A DNA stretch of 64,000 nt from Pseudomonas sp. RIT409 (GTDB lineage Bacteria > Pseudomonadota > Gammaproteobacteria > Pseudomonadales > Pseudomonadaceae): contig NZ_QARE02000021.1 of NCBI RefSeq assembly GCF_003052515.2, positions 1-64,000 of the forward strand, written 5' to 3'. Positions 26,359-34,517 of this stretch are shown one piece after another. How positions within the stretch are numbered: position 1 is the stretch's first letter; each line of letters starts with the position of its first letter. The notes beneath the pieces were generated by a model that worked only from the letters and a program-made list of their open reading frames with translations, was not told the origin of the DNA and ran no database searches. A program made the translations under genes and the position numbers.

Positions 26359-26841
26359 ATGAAACCTTCCGATCAAAATGTTTATGTGTACGACAGTCAT
26401 CACGACGCAGAAGAAGCGATCCGCTCGCTCGGCAAGGCGGGTTTCGACGTCAAGCAGCTTTCACTGGTAGGGAAGGGGTATCACACCGAGGAGCATCCGG
26501 TGGGTTTTTACTCCACAGGCGACCGAGTCAAATCCTGGGGTGCGACGGGGGCCTTCTGGGGTGGCATCTGGGGCATGCTGATCGCACCAGCGGTATTTCT
26601 GTTGCCGGGCGTAGGGGTGCTGGCGATGGCGGGGCCGGTTGTATCGGTACTGGTCGGTGCGCTGGAGGGGGCGATTCTGGTGGGCGGTATTTCCGTGTTG
26701 GGTGCCGTGCTCAAAAGTATCGGTGTCGATGATGATGAGGTCGTCAAGTACGAAACCGCGCTGAAAGCCGATAAGTACTTACTGATCGTTCACGGCACGC
26801 CGGAAGAGCTGTCAAAAGCCCGAACCGTACTGCATCGCTGA
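26359..26841 (+). CDS. General-stress-type membrane-associated protein
   Basis: A 160-residue protein. The N-terminal part (NVYVYDSHHDAEEAIRSLGKAGFDVKQLSLVGKGY) resembles the general stress protein 17M fold, and the middle is Gly/Ala-rich and hydrophobic (about 57-110, two membrane-like segments). The C-terminal part (about 118-160, VKYETALKADKYLLIVHGT) completes a pattern seen in DUF1269-type stress proteins. I chose the ATG with AGAGG 8 bp upstream; a longer frame adds 55 Ser/Asp-rich residues of non-coding look. Function unknown; location and company suggest stress. Confidence 0.7.
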   Translation: MKPSDQNVYVYDSHHDAEEAIRSLGKAGFDVKQLSLVGKGYHTEEHPVGFYSTGDRVKSWGATGAFWGGIWGMLIAPAVFLLPGVGVLAMAGPVVSVLVGALEGAILVGGISVLGAVLKSIGVDDDEVVKYETALKADKYLLIVHGTPEELSKARTVLHR

Positions 26842-26933
26842 CCGTAACTGCCCGGCGCAGCGCCAGGTTCCATCGTTGCCGAGGTCCGGGCTGCGTTGCA
26901 TTCGTCCACCCATCCTCGTGTCGGAGACCTGCC

Positions 26934-27500
26934 ATGTTCGCCAACCCCCACACTGCCGCCCTTATTGCAGAAATGAACAAAGCAACACCCGGCGAGCACT
27001 GGCTGGAAGCCTTGCGCGGGGGAACACATGTGCTGATTCGGCCCGTGTGTGCGCAGGATCATCAGCGTTTGCTCGCATTCTTTCAGCGGCTGTCCCCGTT
27101 GTCGTTGAGATTCCGGTTTCTAGGTGCGATCGCCCACGTCGATGACTCTGTTGTCGATGCCTTCATGAGCGTTCCCGACGACTCATGCATGGTGTATGTG
27201 GCACTCATTCACAACTTCGGGGAGTTGCAGATCATCGGGATCAGCCGTTACCGACGCCTGGATGACCCGCACGCCTGCGGATGTGCGGTGGCCGTGGCGG
27301 ACGCCTGGCAGCGAAAAGGCTTGGGCCGGCTATTGCTCACCCACTTGATCACCGCCGCTCGGCGAAATGGTTTCGAGCAAATGACCTCCACCGACCTGTC
27401 CACTGACTATCCTGTACATCGTCTGTACAAAAGGCTTGGGTTTACGTCGGCCTACCTCGGGAAAGATTTCGAGCGGATCGTTCATGATTTGCGACTCTGA
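26934..27500 (+). CDS. GNAT-family N-acetyltransferase 1
   Basis: A 188-residue GNAT protein. The N-terminal phrase HWLEALRGGTHVLIRPV is shared with the paralogue at 56075 (HWIDPLNDGSHVLIRPL). The acetyl-CoA-binding motif is VADAWQRKGLGRLLLTHLI (about 121-139). Related stand-alone domains occur fused to acyl-CoA synthetase-like protein acetyltransferases (Pat), which modify metabolic enzymes; a protein-acetylation role here is only inference. A GGAGAC site precedes the ATG. No Anr-like box is visible directly upstream. Confidence 0.85.
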   Translation: MFANPHTAALIAEMNKATPGEHWLEALRGGTHVLIRPVCAQDHQRLLAFFQRLSPLSLRFRFLGAIAHVDDSVVDAFMSVPDDSCMVYVALIHNFGELQIIGISRYRRLDDPHACGCAVAVADAWQRKGLGRLLLTHLITAARRNGFEQMTSTDLSTDYPVHRLYKRLGFTSAYLGKDFERIVHDLRL

Positions 27501-27553
27501 ATGCGCCGACCCAATCCTGCGTCTAGACGGGTTCTCTTTCGTCGCAAAATCTC

Positions 27554-27594
27554 TGAGTCGCCCCTTGTGCTCTAGCGTTTAGCAGGGCGACTCA
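27554..27594. terminator. Inverted repeat between convergent genes, possible terminator
   Basis: Perfect 10-bp arms TGAGTCGCCC (27554-27563) and GGGCGACTCA (27585-27594) with a 21-nt loop lie between the ends of the GNAT gene and the lipoprotein gene. Position fits a bidirectional terminator, although T-runs are absent. Confidence 0.4.
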
Positions 27595-27621
27595 ACCGTC
27601 CAGCCGATCGGGCCGTTGACG

Positions 27622-27876
27622 TTATTTGCGTGTGGCTTTTTCCAACATCCTGGTGGCGCGCTCGTTGGCCTCGTCCGCGGTTTTCTGGGCTTGCGCCGCA
27701 GCGCTTTGTGCCATGTCGGCCTTGTTGTACGCCTCATCGGCTCGCAGCCGTGCAGTGGCAGCAGTGTTCTCAACGGCCTCGAGTCGCATGTCTACTTCCT
27801 GGGCATGTTTATGGCTGCAACCCGTTGTCAGGGCCAGGGCTGTGGTCAGCATCGTGATCAACCGTGTGCGTTGCAT
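27622..27876 (-). CDS. Lpp/OprI-like alanine-zipper lipoprotein
   Basis: An 84-residue lipoprotein with lipobox LTTGC (Cys20). The mature part is a coiled coil with Ala at heptad positions (ATARLRADEAYNKADMAQ, then AAAQAQKTADEANER) and ends in RK, like OprI or Lpp, whose terminal Lys can attach to peptidoglycan. The ATG has GGAG about 9 bp upstream. The Anr-like site 27953-27966 is centred 83 bp upstream. It may stiffen the envelope under oxygen limitation; a second OprI-type gene with this regulation is unusual. Confidence 0.85.
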   Translation of the reverse strand: MQRTRLITMLTTALALTTGCSHKHAQEVDMRLEAVENTAATARLRADEAYNKADMAQSAAAQAQKTADEANERATRMLEKATRK

Positions 27877-27952
27877 GGCGAGTATCTCCACTGATGTACA
27901 AGTCGGATGTTGCAATGACCTTGAAACGGTAACGGCGGGGGACCTACGGCGC

Positions 27953-27966
27953 TTGATCAAGGTCAA
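27953..27966. promoter_or_regulatory. FNR/Anr-like box upstream of the lipoprotein gene
   Basis: TTGATCAAGGTCAA matches nine of ten consensus positions (G for A in the second half-site). The centre is 83 bp before the minus-strand lipoprotein start. Confidence 0.75.
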
Positions 27967-28042
27967 TCTTCGGGGCTGATCAGGCTGGAAACTCACCCTC
28001 ATTCTCAGCGTTTGGGGAGGCAAAACCGGAAGTTCGGGCCAG

Positions 28043-28056
28043 TTGATTTTTATCAA
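28043..28056. promoter_or_regulatory. Perfect FNR/Anr box upstream of hsp20
   Basis: TTGATTTTTATCAA matches all ten consensus positions. The centre is 104 bp before the hsp20 ATG. Confidence 0.85.
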
Positions 28057-28153
28057 GTCCACGAAGAGTCAAAGCGCGACATTAAACGGGCAACGTCCGG
28101 GATGCGACGCCACGCCATCCTGTTTTTCCAACCCTTCCCATGAGGATCCTGCC

Positions 28154-28693
28154 ATGGCTCAGTCCTTGAAGAAGCTCCACTCCCGCAATGACGAACAAAA
28201 TCGCGAGGTCGCTATCGACTCCGGGAGCTGGCATCCCTTTGAGCATGTACGTCGTCAGTTCGAACACCTGTTTCAGGATGTAGCGAACATGCCCTCGCTG
28301 TTTTCCAGGCAACCACGGTTCGATCTGGAGCCTTTCTGGAACAGTGATTTCACGATGATCAAATCGCCCGCCGTGGACATCGTGGAAAACGAAAAGGTGT
28401 TTGAAATAACGGCGGAAGTGCCAGGCGTCGATGAGAAGAACCTGTCCGTCAAAGTCGTCAACGGCACATTGCTGCTAAAGGGTGAAAAGCGTGAAGAGCG
28501 CGATGAAACCTCAAAAAGTTATCACCTGACCGAGCGTCGCTATGGCGCTTTCGAGCGCGTGTTCAATCTGCCGAAGACCGTCGACGCTGATCACATCAAA
28601 GCCGCTTTCAAATCCGGTGTGCTCACGGTCACGCTGCCAAAAAAAGCAGAAGCGATGCAGCCGGAAAAAACGGTCGAAATCAACATCAACTGA
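28154..28693 (+). CDS. Hsp20 small heat shock protein
   Basis: A 179-residue small heat shock protein. The alpha-crystallin domain spans about 70-165: IKSPAVDIVENEKVFEITAEVPG at its start, LLLKGEKREERDE in the middle and AFKSGVLTVTLPKK at the end, the last being the GVLxVxxPK motif. The N-terminal arm is long and charged. Such proteins hold unfolding proteins in an ATP-independent way. The start has GAGG 8 bp upstream; a longer frame would run through the Anr box. A probable terminator and a UspE-like gene follow. Confidence 0.93.
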   Translation: MAQSLKKLHSRNDEQNREVAIDSGSWHPFEHVRRQFEHLFQDVANMPSLFSRQPRFDLEPFWNSDFTMIKSPAVDIVENEKVFEITAEVPGVDEKNLSVKVVNGTLLLKGEKREERDETSKSYHLTERRYGAFERVFNLPKTVDADHIKAAFKSGVLTVTLPKKAEAMQPEKTVEININ

Positions 28694-28712
28694 TCATTGA
28701 TATTCATGCTCT

Positions 28713-28743
28713 GCCCGCTGAGTCAGGAGTCCGGCGGGCTTTA
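28713..28743 (+). terminator. Probable terminator after hsp20
   Basis: GCCCGC (28713-28718) pairs with GCGGGC (28734-28739) across a 15-nt loop and is followed by TTT. It lies 20 bp after the hsp20 stop and just before the ribosome-binding site of the next gene. Confidence 0.45.
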
Positions 28744-28757
28744 TCTGGAGGTGTCTT

Positions 28758-29705
28758 GTGGCACAACCCAAACGACTATTGTTAATCGCGCCCGGCAAGA
28801 TGATCACCACGCTGGCCTTTGAACGTGCCGCTCAACTCGCCCAAGGTTTGGATGGAACATTGCGTATTGTGGCGTTCGTCCCGCCAGACCAAGGGATCGT
28901 CTCGGCAGCGCGGTCCGATATCCCTGGCAGCCAGCGTTCCCCGTTGTGGGCATTCCAGCGCTGGCTCAACGCAGAGGCGGGCCTGCTAGGCAAAGGTGGA
29001 TTGCATGTCTGCGCAGAAGTGCTGTGGTGCCCGCGCACGATCTCCAACCTATGCAGTTATATCAAGGAGGCAGAAGTCGATTACGTTATCAAGGACATGG
29101 AAGAGGATCAGTCGGCAAAGGGGCCGACGCTCTCTGCACTCGACTGGCAATTGCTACACGAAAGCCCGGTTCCTGTGCTGTTGGTCAAACCCCATGGAGA
29201 TAAACCATCGCGCCGGATCATTGCCGCTGTAAATATCCTTCACTGTGAGCCTGAAGTCAGGGAAATGAATCGCTGCCTGATTGAAACAGGTTATCTGCTG
29301 GTCAGGTCCTTCGGCGCCAGCCTACACCTGTTGTCCGTTTATGACCGACATGCGTTACCCGTCGCGCAAGTGGATGAGCACCGTCCAGCTTCGATGCTGA
29401 GCTATCACCAGGCTCGCCAACGCTTCGATGCCTTGGCGGACCAGTACGCCATCGCCTTGCAAAATCGTCATTTCGTCGTCAGTGAAGCGGCCGGCAATAT
29501 CGGCCACTACGTCAGCCGAAACGGATTCGATGTGCTGGTGTTCGGCACCAAGGACTACCTGTCCACCGATCTGTTGCTTGGACGCACGGAGCACTGCGTG
29601 CTGGGCGATCCACCTTGCAGCGTGCTGGCCTATAAATCCCCCAGCTTTTCGACGAGTAACGTGATCCATGAGGCCAACAACTTCGTGGCGATGCATGCTC
29701 CTTGA
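28758..29705 (+). CDS. UspE-like tandem universal stress protein 2
   Basis: A 315-residue tandem Usp protein with a GTG start preceded by GGAGGTG. The first half contains VIKDMEEDQSAKGPTLSALDWQLL, the second LVFGTKDYLSTDLLLGRTEHCVLGDPPCSVL, in which the nucleotide loop is altered (GTKDY for the usual GTxGR, GRT for GST). It is the most divergent of the six paralogues. It lies 64 bp after hsp20, so it may be read through from the Anr-box promoter there. Loss of the canonical glycine pattern suggests weak or absent ATP binding. Confidence 0.85.
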   Translation: MAQPKRLLLIAPGKMITTLAFERAAQLAQGLDGTLRIVAFVPPDQGIVSAARSDIPGSQRSPLWAFQRWLNAEAGLLGKGGLHVCAEVLWCPRTISNLCSYIKEAEVDYVIKDMEEDQSAKGPTLSALDWQLLHESPVPVLLVKPHGDKPSRRIIAAVNILHCEPEVREMNRCLIETGYLLVRSFGASLHLLSVYDRHALPVAQVDEHRPASMLSYHQARQRFDALADQYAIALQNRHFVVSEAAGNIGHYVSRNGFDVLVFGTKDYLSTDLLLGRTEHCVLGDPPCSVLAYKSPSFSTSNVIHEANNFVAMHAP

Positions 29706-29786
29706 CGCCAGTTTTCATAGTGGCGTCCGACGTCATCCGAATGCCCTGGACGACGCTGGCCGCCTTCACATCGATGCAGGTGCCTT

Positions 29787-30239
29787 ATGACCGTGATCAA
29801 GACCGCGAGGAAAAGCGATGCTGCAGGCCACCGATGGCAAACCGCTGTCTCGACGGTCAAAACCCGGCTGGTGTTGAAGATTCGCACATGGCGACATGAA
29901 CTTCTGGTGCTGGCGCTCATCGTCGCGGTCACGTTCGCAGGCTATGCCTTCATCGTGCATTCGGCAGCGCTGGCGATGGAAAACCTCACGCAGAGCTGTG
30001 CGGCCCGGTTCGAGATCGAACTGCAAAGTGAGGACAACCCGCCTCCGCCACCTGTCCTGCTAAACGCGATGTGCCGATGCCTGGCTCAGGCATTGGCCGA
30101 GCGCAATAGCGTGTGGCAGCTGGCTTTGGTCCAGCAAGGCTGGCGGGATCTGCGAGCCCTTGAGCCGGTGACCGAGGATGATGAAATGATGTGTGTCGAT
30201 GCGATCATCGAACCGGAAGTGGAACTGGCAAAACGTTAG
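29787..30239 (+). CDS. Single-pass membrane protein of unknown function
   Basis: A 150-residue protein with a basic N-terminus, one membrane segment (about 39-62, LLVLALIVAVTFAGYAFIVH) and an extracytoplasmic part containing MCRCLAQALAE, a Pro run and a Glu/Asp-rich end. I do not recognise a family. The frame has consistent codon use and lies 81 bp after the second stress protein, pointing the same way, so co-transcription is plausible. The Cys-Arg-Cys could bind metal or form a disulfide; this is speculation. Confidence 0.6.
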   Translation: MTVIKTARKSDAAGHRWQTAVSTVKTRLVLKIRTWRHELLVLALIVAVTFAGYAFIVHSAALAMENLTQSCAARFEIELQSEDNPPPPPVLLNAMCRCLAQALAERNSVWQLALVQQGWRDLRALEPVTEDDEMMCVDAIIEPEVELAKR

Positions 30240-30280
30240 AGCGTCTGAGTGCCGCACGGCGACCTCGCTCTCAATGTAGC

Positions 30281-31960
30281 TCACAGGTGGTAACGGGATC
30301 GGACAAGGCGTGCGATCTGTCCTAGGGCGCTCTCGCTGGCCATCTTGCTGTCGGATTCGATCAGGTAAGTTTGATTGGCCAGCATGTCGTCGTGAATCAC
30401 CTCACGGAACCAGTGTGAGAAGTCGTGAGCGGCCAGGTGTGAGCCAAGCACTGAATCCTGAAGTTGCGATGACAGCGTCAGAAAGTCCGTGAGATTGACT
30501 GCGTGGCGGTCCAGTGCAGGAAAGTAAAAGGCATGCCAAGGGCCAACATCGCCAGCAACATATTTGCCGCTGTGTCGGTGATGTCTCTGCTGAGGCCGAA
30601 CCAGGTCCAGGACCTTAACCTCCCTTTCGTCATGAAGGTCCCATAGGCACGCGTATTCGAGGTTCTGGGCGCGCTCCGGGAACGCCGGGCAATTGCGCTG
30701 TCTCAGTTGAGCGAACCGCACAATCAGCTCCCTGTTGGTACTGCCGAGCGCCACCAGTGTGTCGACGCTCTCCAAGACAGCTGGGCAGACTTGCTCGAAA
30801 TCCAGGGCCACGATGATAGCGCCCATGTTGCCGAGAAACCCGGACGGCCACACCGCGCAGTGGGGGAGCATGTAATGAGCCTCATCAAGGATGAGCCAAT
30901 AGGGGCGACCGGAGGTTTTGCGAAGCGCTTGCAAAAATGGCAATAGATCACCAAACAACTGCACGCGCTCTTGAGCGCTGAGAGCCAGCGCGCTGACCAC
31001 AACATTGAGTTCGGCCTGCAACAGATGATGGACTGACTCTTCGGTGGTCGGCGGAGCGGTTAACCCCCCAATCGTGACGGCGTTATCCAGGCTCAGGTAA
31101 TCACCCTCGGGATCGACAATGCAAAACCCCTGGTGTGCTTGAACCATGCGCTCGGTCAACCAGGTGACGTAACTGGATTTGCCAGCGCCGGAATTACCGA
31201 CGATGAGCAAGATCGATTCCGGAGGCAACCAGACATCCTTCGCATCGCCGGCTTGACCCAAATGTATTCCGATGCGGTCGACCGGTACCAGCGCGGCATC
31301 CTTGAGCAACAGCTGATCGATCAGTTCACAGACGCCTTGACCGTGATCACGCTCCAGACGTATGTCGGCGCAGGACTTGATCGAGGCGATGGCGTTGCTG
31401 ACGGCGGCGGAACAGCCACAGATCGACAGAAAGGAATGGTCATTTTCGGCATCCCCAACGCCAACCACGTTCTGCTCGCAGATGCCCAAGTTTCGCAACG
31501 CGGCGCGCAAGCCGAAAGCCTTGTTGACGCCGGGCGGCAGCACCATGATCGCATCCTTGTTGAAGGTCATCTGCAGTTCCAGGCCCAGATCCCGAATACT
31601 GTTGATCACAGCTTCCTCGAACGGGTGCCAGGTGGCGATGACCGAACGCCCGACCGACAGCGGCGCAACTCTTTTTTCGCGCAAACTGCGGACCAACTCG
31701 GTCGAGGCACCGTCCGTCAGGAGTTCATCTCTATCGGTCGCTGGGTCATAAAGCACGGCGCCGTTTTCTGCGATCACGCGGTCGAACAGTGCCAGTTGCG
31801 GAAAGTGATGCTTGAGGGCTTGCAGTTCCCGACCCGTCACCAGCAGCAATTTGCGTCCGCTGTTCTTGAGCTGGAGCAACGCTGCCTGGACTTGCGGTGA
31901 CACGTTGCCGTTCTGGGCAATGGTCCCGTCATAGTCCACTGCCAGGGCCAGGAAATGCAT
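30281..31960 (-). CDS. HAD phosphatase fused to a P-loop ATPase
   Basis: A 559-residue two-domain protein. Residues 1-225 are a HAD-IIB (Cof/SPP-like) phosphatase: nucleophile motif VDYDGTIAQNG (Asp9, Asp11), motif II around LLLVTGRE and motif IV GDAENDHSFL (about 169-178). Residues about 235-500 form a P-loop ATPase with Walker A GNSGAGKSS (255-263) and Walker B LILDEAHYML, resembling HerA/VirB4-like domains (DUF87). I placed the start at MHFLALAVDYDG because AAGGA lies 8 bp upstream; a GTG 14 codons earlier is less likely. The substrate and the purpose of the fusion are unknown. It is convergent with the membrane-protein gene. Confidence 0.82.
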   Translation of the reverse strand: MHFLALAVDYDGTIAQNGNVSPQVQAALLQLKNSGRKLLLVTGRELQALKHHFPQLALFDRVIAENGAVLYDPATDRDELLTDGASTELVRSLREKRVAPLSVGRSVIATWHPFEEAVINSIRDLGLELQMTFNKDAIMVLPPGVNKAFGLRAALRNLGICEQNVVGVGDAENDHSFLSICGCSAAVSNAIASIKSCADIRLERDHGQGVCELIDQLLLKDAALVPVDRIGIHLGQAGDAKDVWLPPESILLIVGNSGAGKSSYVTWLTERMVQAHQGFCIVDPEGDYLSLDNAVTIGGLTAPPTTEESVHHLLQAELNVVVSALALSAQERVQLFGDLLPFLQALRKTSGRPYWLILDEAHYMLPHCAVWPSGFLGNMGAIIVALDFEQVCPAVLESVDTLVALGSTNRELIVRFAQLRQRNCPAFPERAQNLEYACLWDLHDEREVKVLDLVRPQQRHHRHSGKYVAGDVGPWHAFYFPALDRHAVNLTDFLTLSSQLQDSVLGSHLAAHDFSHWFREVIHDDMLANQTYLIESDSKMASESALGQIARLVRSRYHL

Positions 31961-32039
31961 GCGCTCATCCTTCAGGGCTGATGCTCGAGGGGACAGGATC
32001 ACTGCCTGCTACGGATTTGATGACTGACGTGGCCAGGAC

Positions 32040-32687
32040 CTACGCCACCACCAAGTGGTTTTCCACTTTTCTCACGCCAGGCACCGACCAGGCCGTGCGC
32101 TCTATCGCGTCGCGCTCATGCAGGATATTGATTCGCCCCTCCAGCGTAACTACGTCGTCCTTGACGCTGACCTGGATCTGCTGGGCGTCGACCTCGGCAC
32201 TGCGTTGAAGCGCGTCATCGATCCGCTGTTTTATGTCTGATGCAACGGGGTGCCTGCGAAGTCTGATGAGGTTGGTCACGGCAACCACGCCGCTTAACAT
32301 GCGCACAGCGCGCACGATGGCGTCACGCTGATATTGCCATTCCACTTCACCGTCCAACTCGACCCAGCCGTCCTGGACCTTGATCTTTATCGTTCCTTCC
32401 GGCAGATGAGCCGTCCAGTTGATGATGTCGGCGGCGCGGGTCGCGATCTGATCATCGGCAACCTGTTTACCCACGGCGGGACGGACTTTTATTTCTTCGG
32501 CAATCGCGCGAACGCCCTTCATGCCTTTGACAATCTTCTCGATTGCGGCTTTCTGGCTGTAGGCGCACACATGGCCTGAGAGCGTCACCACCCCGTGTTC
32601 AACGGTAACTCCGATCTGGGCGGGATCGATATCTCCTAATAACTCAAGCTCATCAATGATGTTATCGCGCAGGTTATGGTCGTTCAT
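32040..32687 (-). CDS. Triple-BON-domain protein 2
   Basis: A 215-residue paralogue of the BON protein at 25453. The three cores read VVTLSGHVCAYSQK, WVELDGEVEWQYQ and VVTLEGRINILHER. No signal peptide. I chose the ATG with GGAG 7 bp upstream (MNDHNLRDNI); ten extra codons upstream are possible but unlikely. An Anr-like site (32768-32781) is centred 87 bp upstream. The gene is divergent from the cytochrome gene and lies 79 bp downstream of the HAD-ATPase start, on the same strand. Confidence 0.9.
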   Translation of the reverse strand: MNDHNLRDNIIDELELLGDIDPAQIGVTVEHGVVTLSGHVCAYSQKAAIEKIVKGMKGVRAIAEEIKVRPAVGKQVADDQIATRAADIINWTAHLPEGTIKIKVQDGWVELDGEVEWQYQRDAIVRAVRMLSGVVAVTNLIRLRRHPVASDIKQRIDDALQRSAEVDAQQIQVSVKDDVVTLEGRINILHERDAIERTAWSVPGVRKVENHLVVA

Positions 32688-32767
32688 GGGGGCTCTCCGG
32701 TGTATGTACAGGGTCACACGCCCTGATGGTGGAGCCTGTAGTTCAACGCCGGCGCGTGGTTCCGGTA

Positions 32768-32781
32768 TTGAGTTTTATCAA
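32768..32781. promoter_or_regulatory. FNR/Anr-like box upstream of bon2
   Basis: TTGAGTTTTATCAA matches nine of ten consensus positions. The centre is 87 bp before bon2 on the minus strand. The sequence is identical to the site upstream of bon3. Confidence 0.75.
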
Positions 32782-32858
32782 CTCTCTTTCTCTACCGATC
32801 CGACGTCATCATCGATGCGCGGCAGCCATGGCCACAACGGTATCGAAGTGCGTAAACC

Positions 32859-32872
32859 TTGATGCAGGTCAA
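32859..32872. promoter_or_regulatory. FNR/Anr-like box upstream of the cytochrome gene
   Basis: TTGATGCAGGTCAA matches nine of ten consensus positions. The centre is 63 bp before the cytochrome c ATG, nearly the same spacing as at cydP. Confidence 0.8.
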
Positions 32873-32928
32873 GCGCGCTCAAGGCGCAGTGGTCACGCTC
32901 ACACTCAATACTGGCGGGAGGGCCGCAC

Positions 32929-33576
32929 ATGGTCACGCGCGTTGTTTTCAAAGCGCCAATGCCGATGCTATTGCGTGCGTGCTGGCAGGTGTCGGGGTTG
33001 TGCAGCGCCGCCATTCTCCTGAGCTGTACACCTGCCGAACAACCGCCAATATCGCCTCCTGGTGCCCTTGTGGCCGATGAAGTCTGCTCGTTCTGCCATG
33101 GGGTGACAGGCCAGTCCATCGCCCAAGAGGTTCCGAAGCTGGCCGGACAACAGAAGGCATACCTGACCAAGCAGTTGACCCGTTTCAGGGGGCATGAGCA
33201 TCTGGGCGAGTTCAGTGCCCGGTATATGCGCCAGTTCGCGCAACTCACCGATGGCCAGATTGATGAGTTGAGCGAGTATTTCTCTGAGCAGCCGCCCATG
33301 ACTGCCCAAGGTGACGGCGAGCATACCGTCGGCGAAGCAATTTACCGCAGCGGGTTGCCAAACATGAGCGTACCTGGCTGCGCTTCCTGTCACGGTGCGC
33401 AAGCGCAGGGGAGCGGCAGTATCCCTCGTCTTGCCGGGCAACATGCTCGGTACCTGAGTCAACGGCTTGAAGTGCTTGCCGCTGCGCAAGGCAGCGTTTC
33501 ATCCAGCCATTTGCTGCCGCCTGCCGCGGCTGAAATGGTCGCCCTTTACCTGGCGAGCCTGGGGGCGAACAAATGA
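32929..33576 (+). CDS. Diheme cytochrome c4-like lipoprotein
   Basis: A 215-residue protein with two haem-c motifs, CSFCH and CASCH, each followed by a c-type fold with a KLAGQQKAYL or RLAGQHARYL segment typical of cytochrome c4. The N-terminus has a lipobox-like LLSC (Cys33 from this start), so the protein is probably anchored to a membrane and faces the periplasm. GGGAGGG precedes the ATG. Cytochrome c4 passes electrons to terminal oxidases; here the Anr-like box at the -63 spacing suggests use under low oxygen. A CHAD protein gene follows after 51 bp. Confidence 0.85.
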   Translation: MVTRVVFKAPMPMLLRACWQVSGLCSAAILLSCTPAEQPPISPPGALVADEVCSFCHGVTGQSIAQEVPKLAGQQKAYLTKQLTRFRGHEHLGEFSARYMRQFAQLTDGQIDELSEYFSEQPPMTAQGDGEHTVGEAIYRSGLPNMSVPGCASCHGAQAQGSGSIPRLAGQHARYLSQRLEVLAAAQGSVSSSHLLPPAAAEMVALYLASLGANK

Positions 33577-33627
33577 ATAATTGCATGCGCCCCTTTGGTC
33601 GTCACAAGCCCCGCGAGAACCTGAGCC

Positions 33628-34488
33628 ATGAACACCGCCGATCGTCTTGTTTTCCGTATTCTGAGTTTGCAGGTCAGGCTCTATCACGACTTCGTGCGCG
33701 TGAAAGAGTCAACCGATTCGGAAGCGCTACATGATTTGCGTATCGATGTCAGACGCCTCAGGAGTGTGTTGCGCCCGTTGCGTGCGTCTTCTGAAATTGC
33801 ATCGCTCGACCAGGCTGCCGCTGCGGTTGCCAACCTGACGACCCGTGCGCGCGACCTGGAAGTGCTCATCGCGGAACTCAAACGCCACGGGCAGGCACGA
33901 CAAGCGATCACGCGACAGGCTGCCTTGCACGCGCTTTACTCCCGGGTAAAGCGCAGCTCGGTGATCCCGACGTTGTTAACTGCGCTGGATGATTGCCCTG
34001 AGGCAGTGCGTGCCGTTGAAAACGAGCGGGGCAGCCACCGTTTGAAGATCAGGATTCAGCGCGCTGTTTGCAAGCAACTGAAACGTCTAGAACATGCCAT
34101 TGAAACGCCGGGCTTCGATCGGCACCGCTTGAGGTCGACACTCAAGCGGGTGCGTTATCTGATCGAAGCATTCCCGTCCATTTCCCCCATTTCTCGTGAG
34201 GCAGTGCAGGCAATGGCGGCCACCCAGACGGCACTGGGCAAGTGGCATGATCTCGACCTGTGGTGCCAATTGTCGTTCAAGGAAGACGACCTGCAACGCC
34301 TGCGCCATGACTGGAGCCAACGGACGGAGGCGGCACTCGATAACGCCGAGGTGCATCTGAGGTCACTGGCACATCGTCTCCCCAAAACCAAAGTGTCACG
34401 TGTCGCCGTTCGCGGGCTCCCCGCCGCTCACACAGCCGATAATCCGTTTGAAGGCGTGATCGATGTCGAGACCGGGCTGCCTGTTTGA
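33628..34488 (+). CDS. CHAD-domain protein
   Basis: A 286-residue helical protein with the CHAD signature EALHDLRIDVRRLRSVLRPL (about 31-50), a second basic helix RHRLRSTLKRVRYLIEAF (about 166-183) and LGKWHDLDLWCQL. CHAD domains bind polyphosphate through conserved His, Arg and Lys residues, and some locate to polyphosphate granules. This one stands alone, without a CYTH domain. Location behind the cytochrome gene suggests a shared transcript. Polyphosphate storage would fit an energy-survival block, but that link is inference. Confidence 0.85.
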   Translation: MNTADRLVFRILSLQVRLYHDFVRVKESTDSEALHDLRIDVRRLRSVLRPLRASSEIASLDQAAAAVANLTTRARDLEVLIAELKRHGQARQAITRQAALHALYSRVKRSSVIPTLLTALDDCPEAVRAVENERGSHRLKIRIQRAVCKQLKRLEHAIETPGFDRHRLRSTLKRVRYLIEAFPSISPISREAVQAMAATQTALGKWHDLDLWCQLSFKEDDLQRLRHDWSQRTEAALDNAEVHLRSLAHRLPKTKVSRVAVRGLPAAHTADNPFEGVIDVETGLPV

Positions 34489-34517
34489 GTGTCCAGCGAC
34501 TCAGGCGGGCTAAACAA

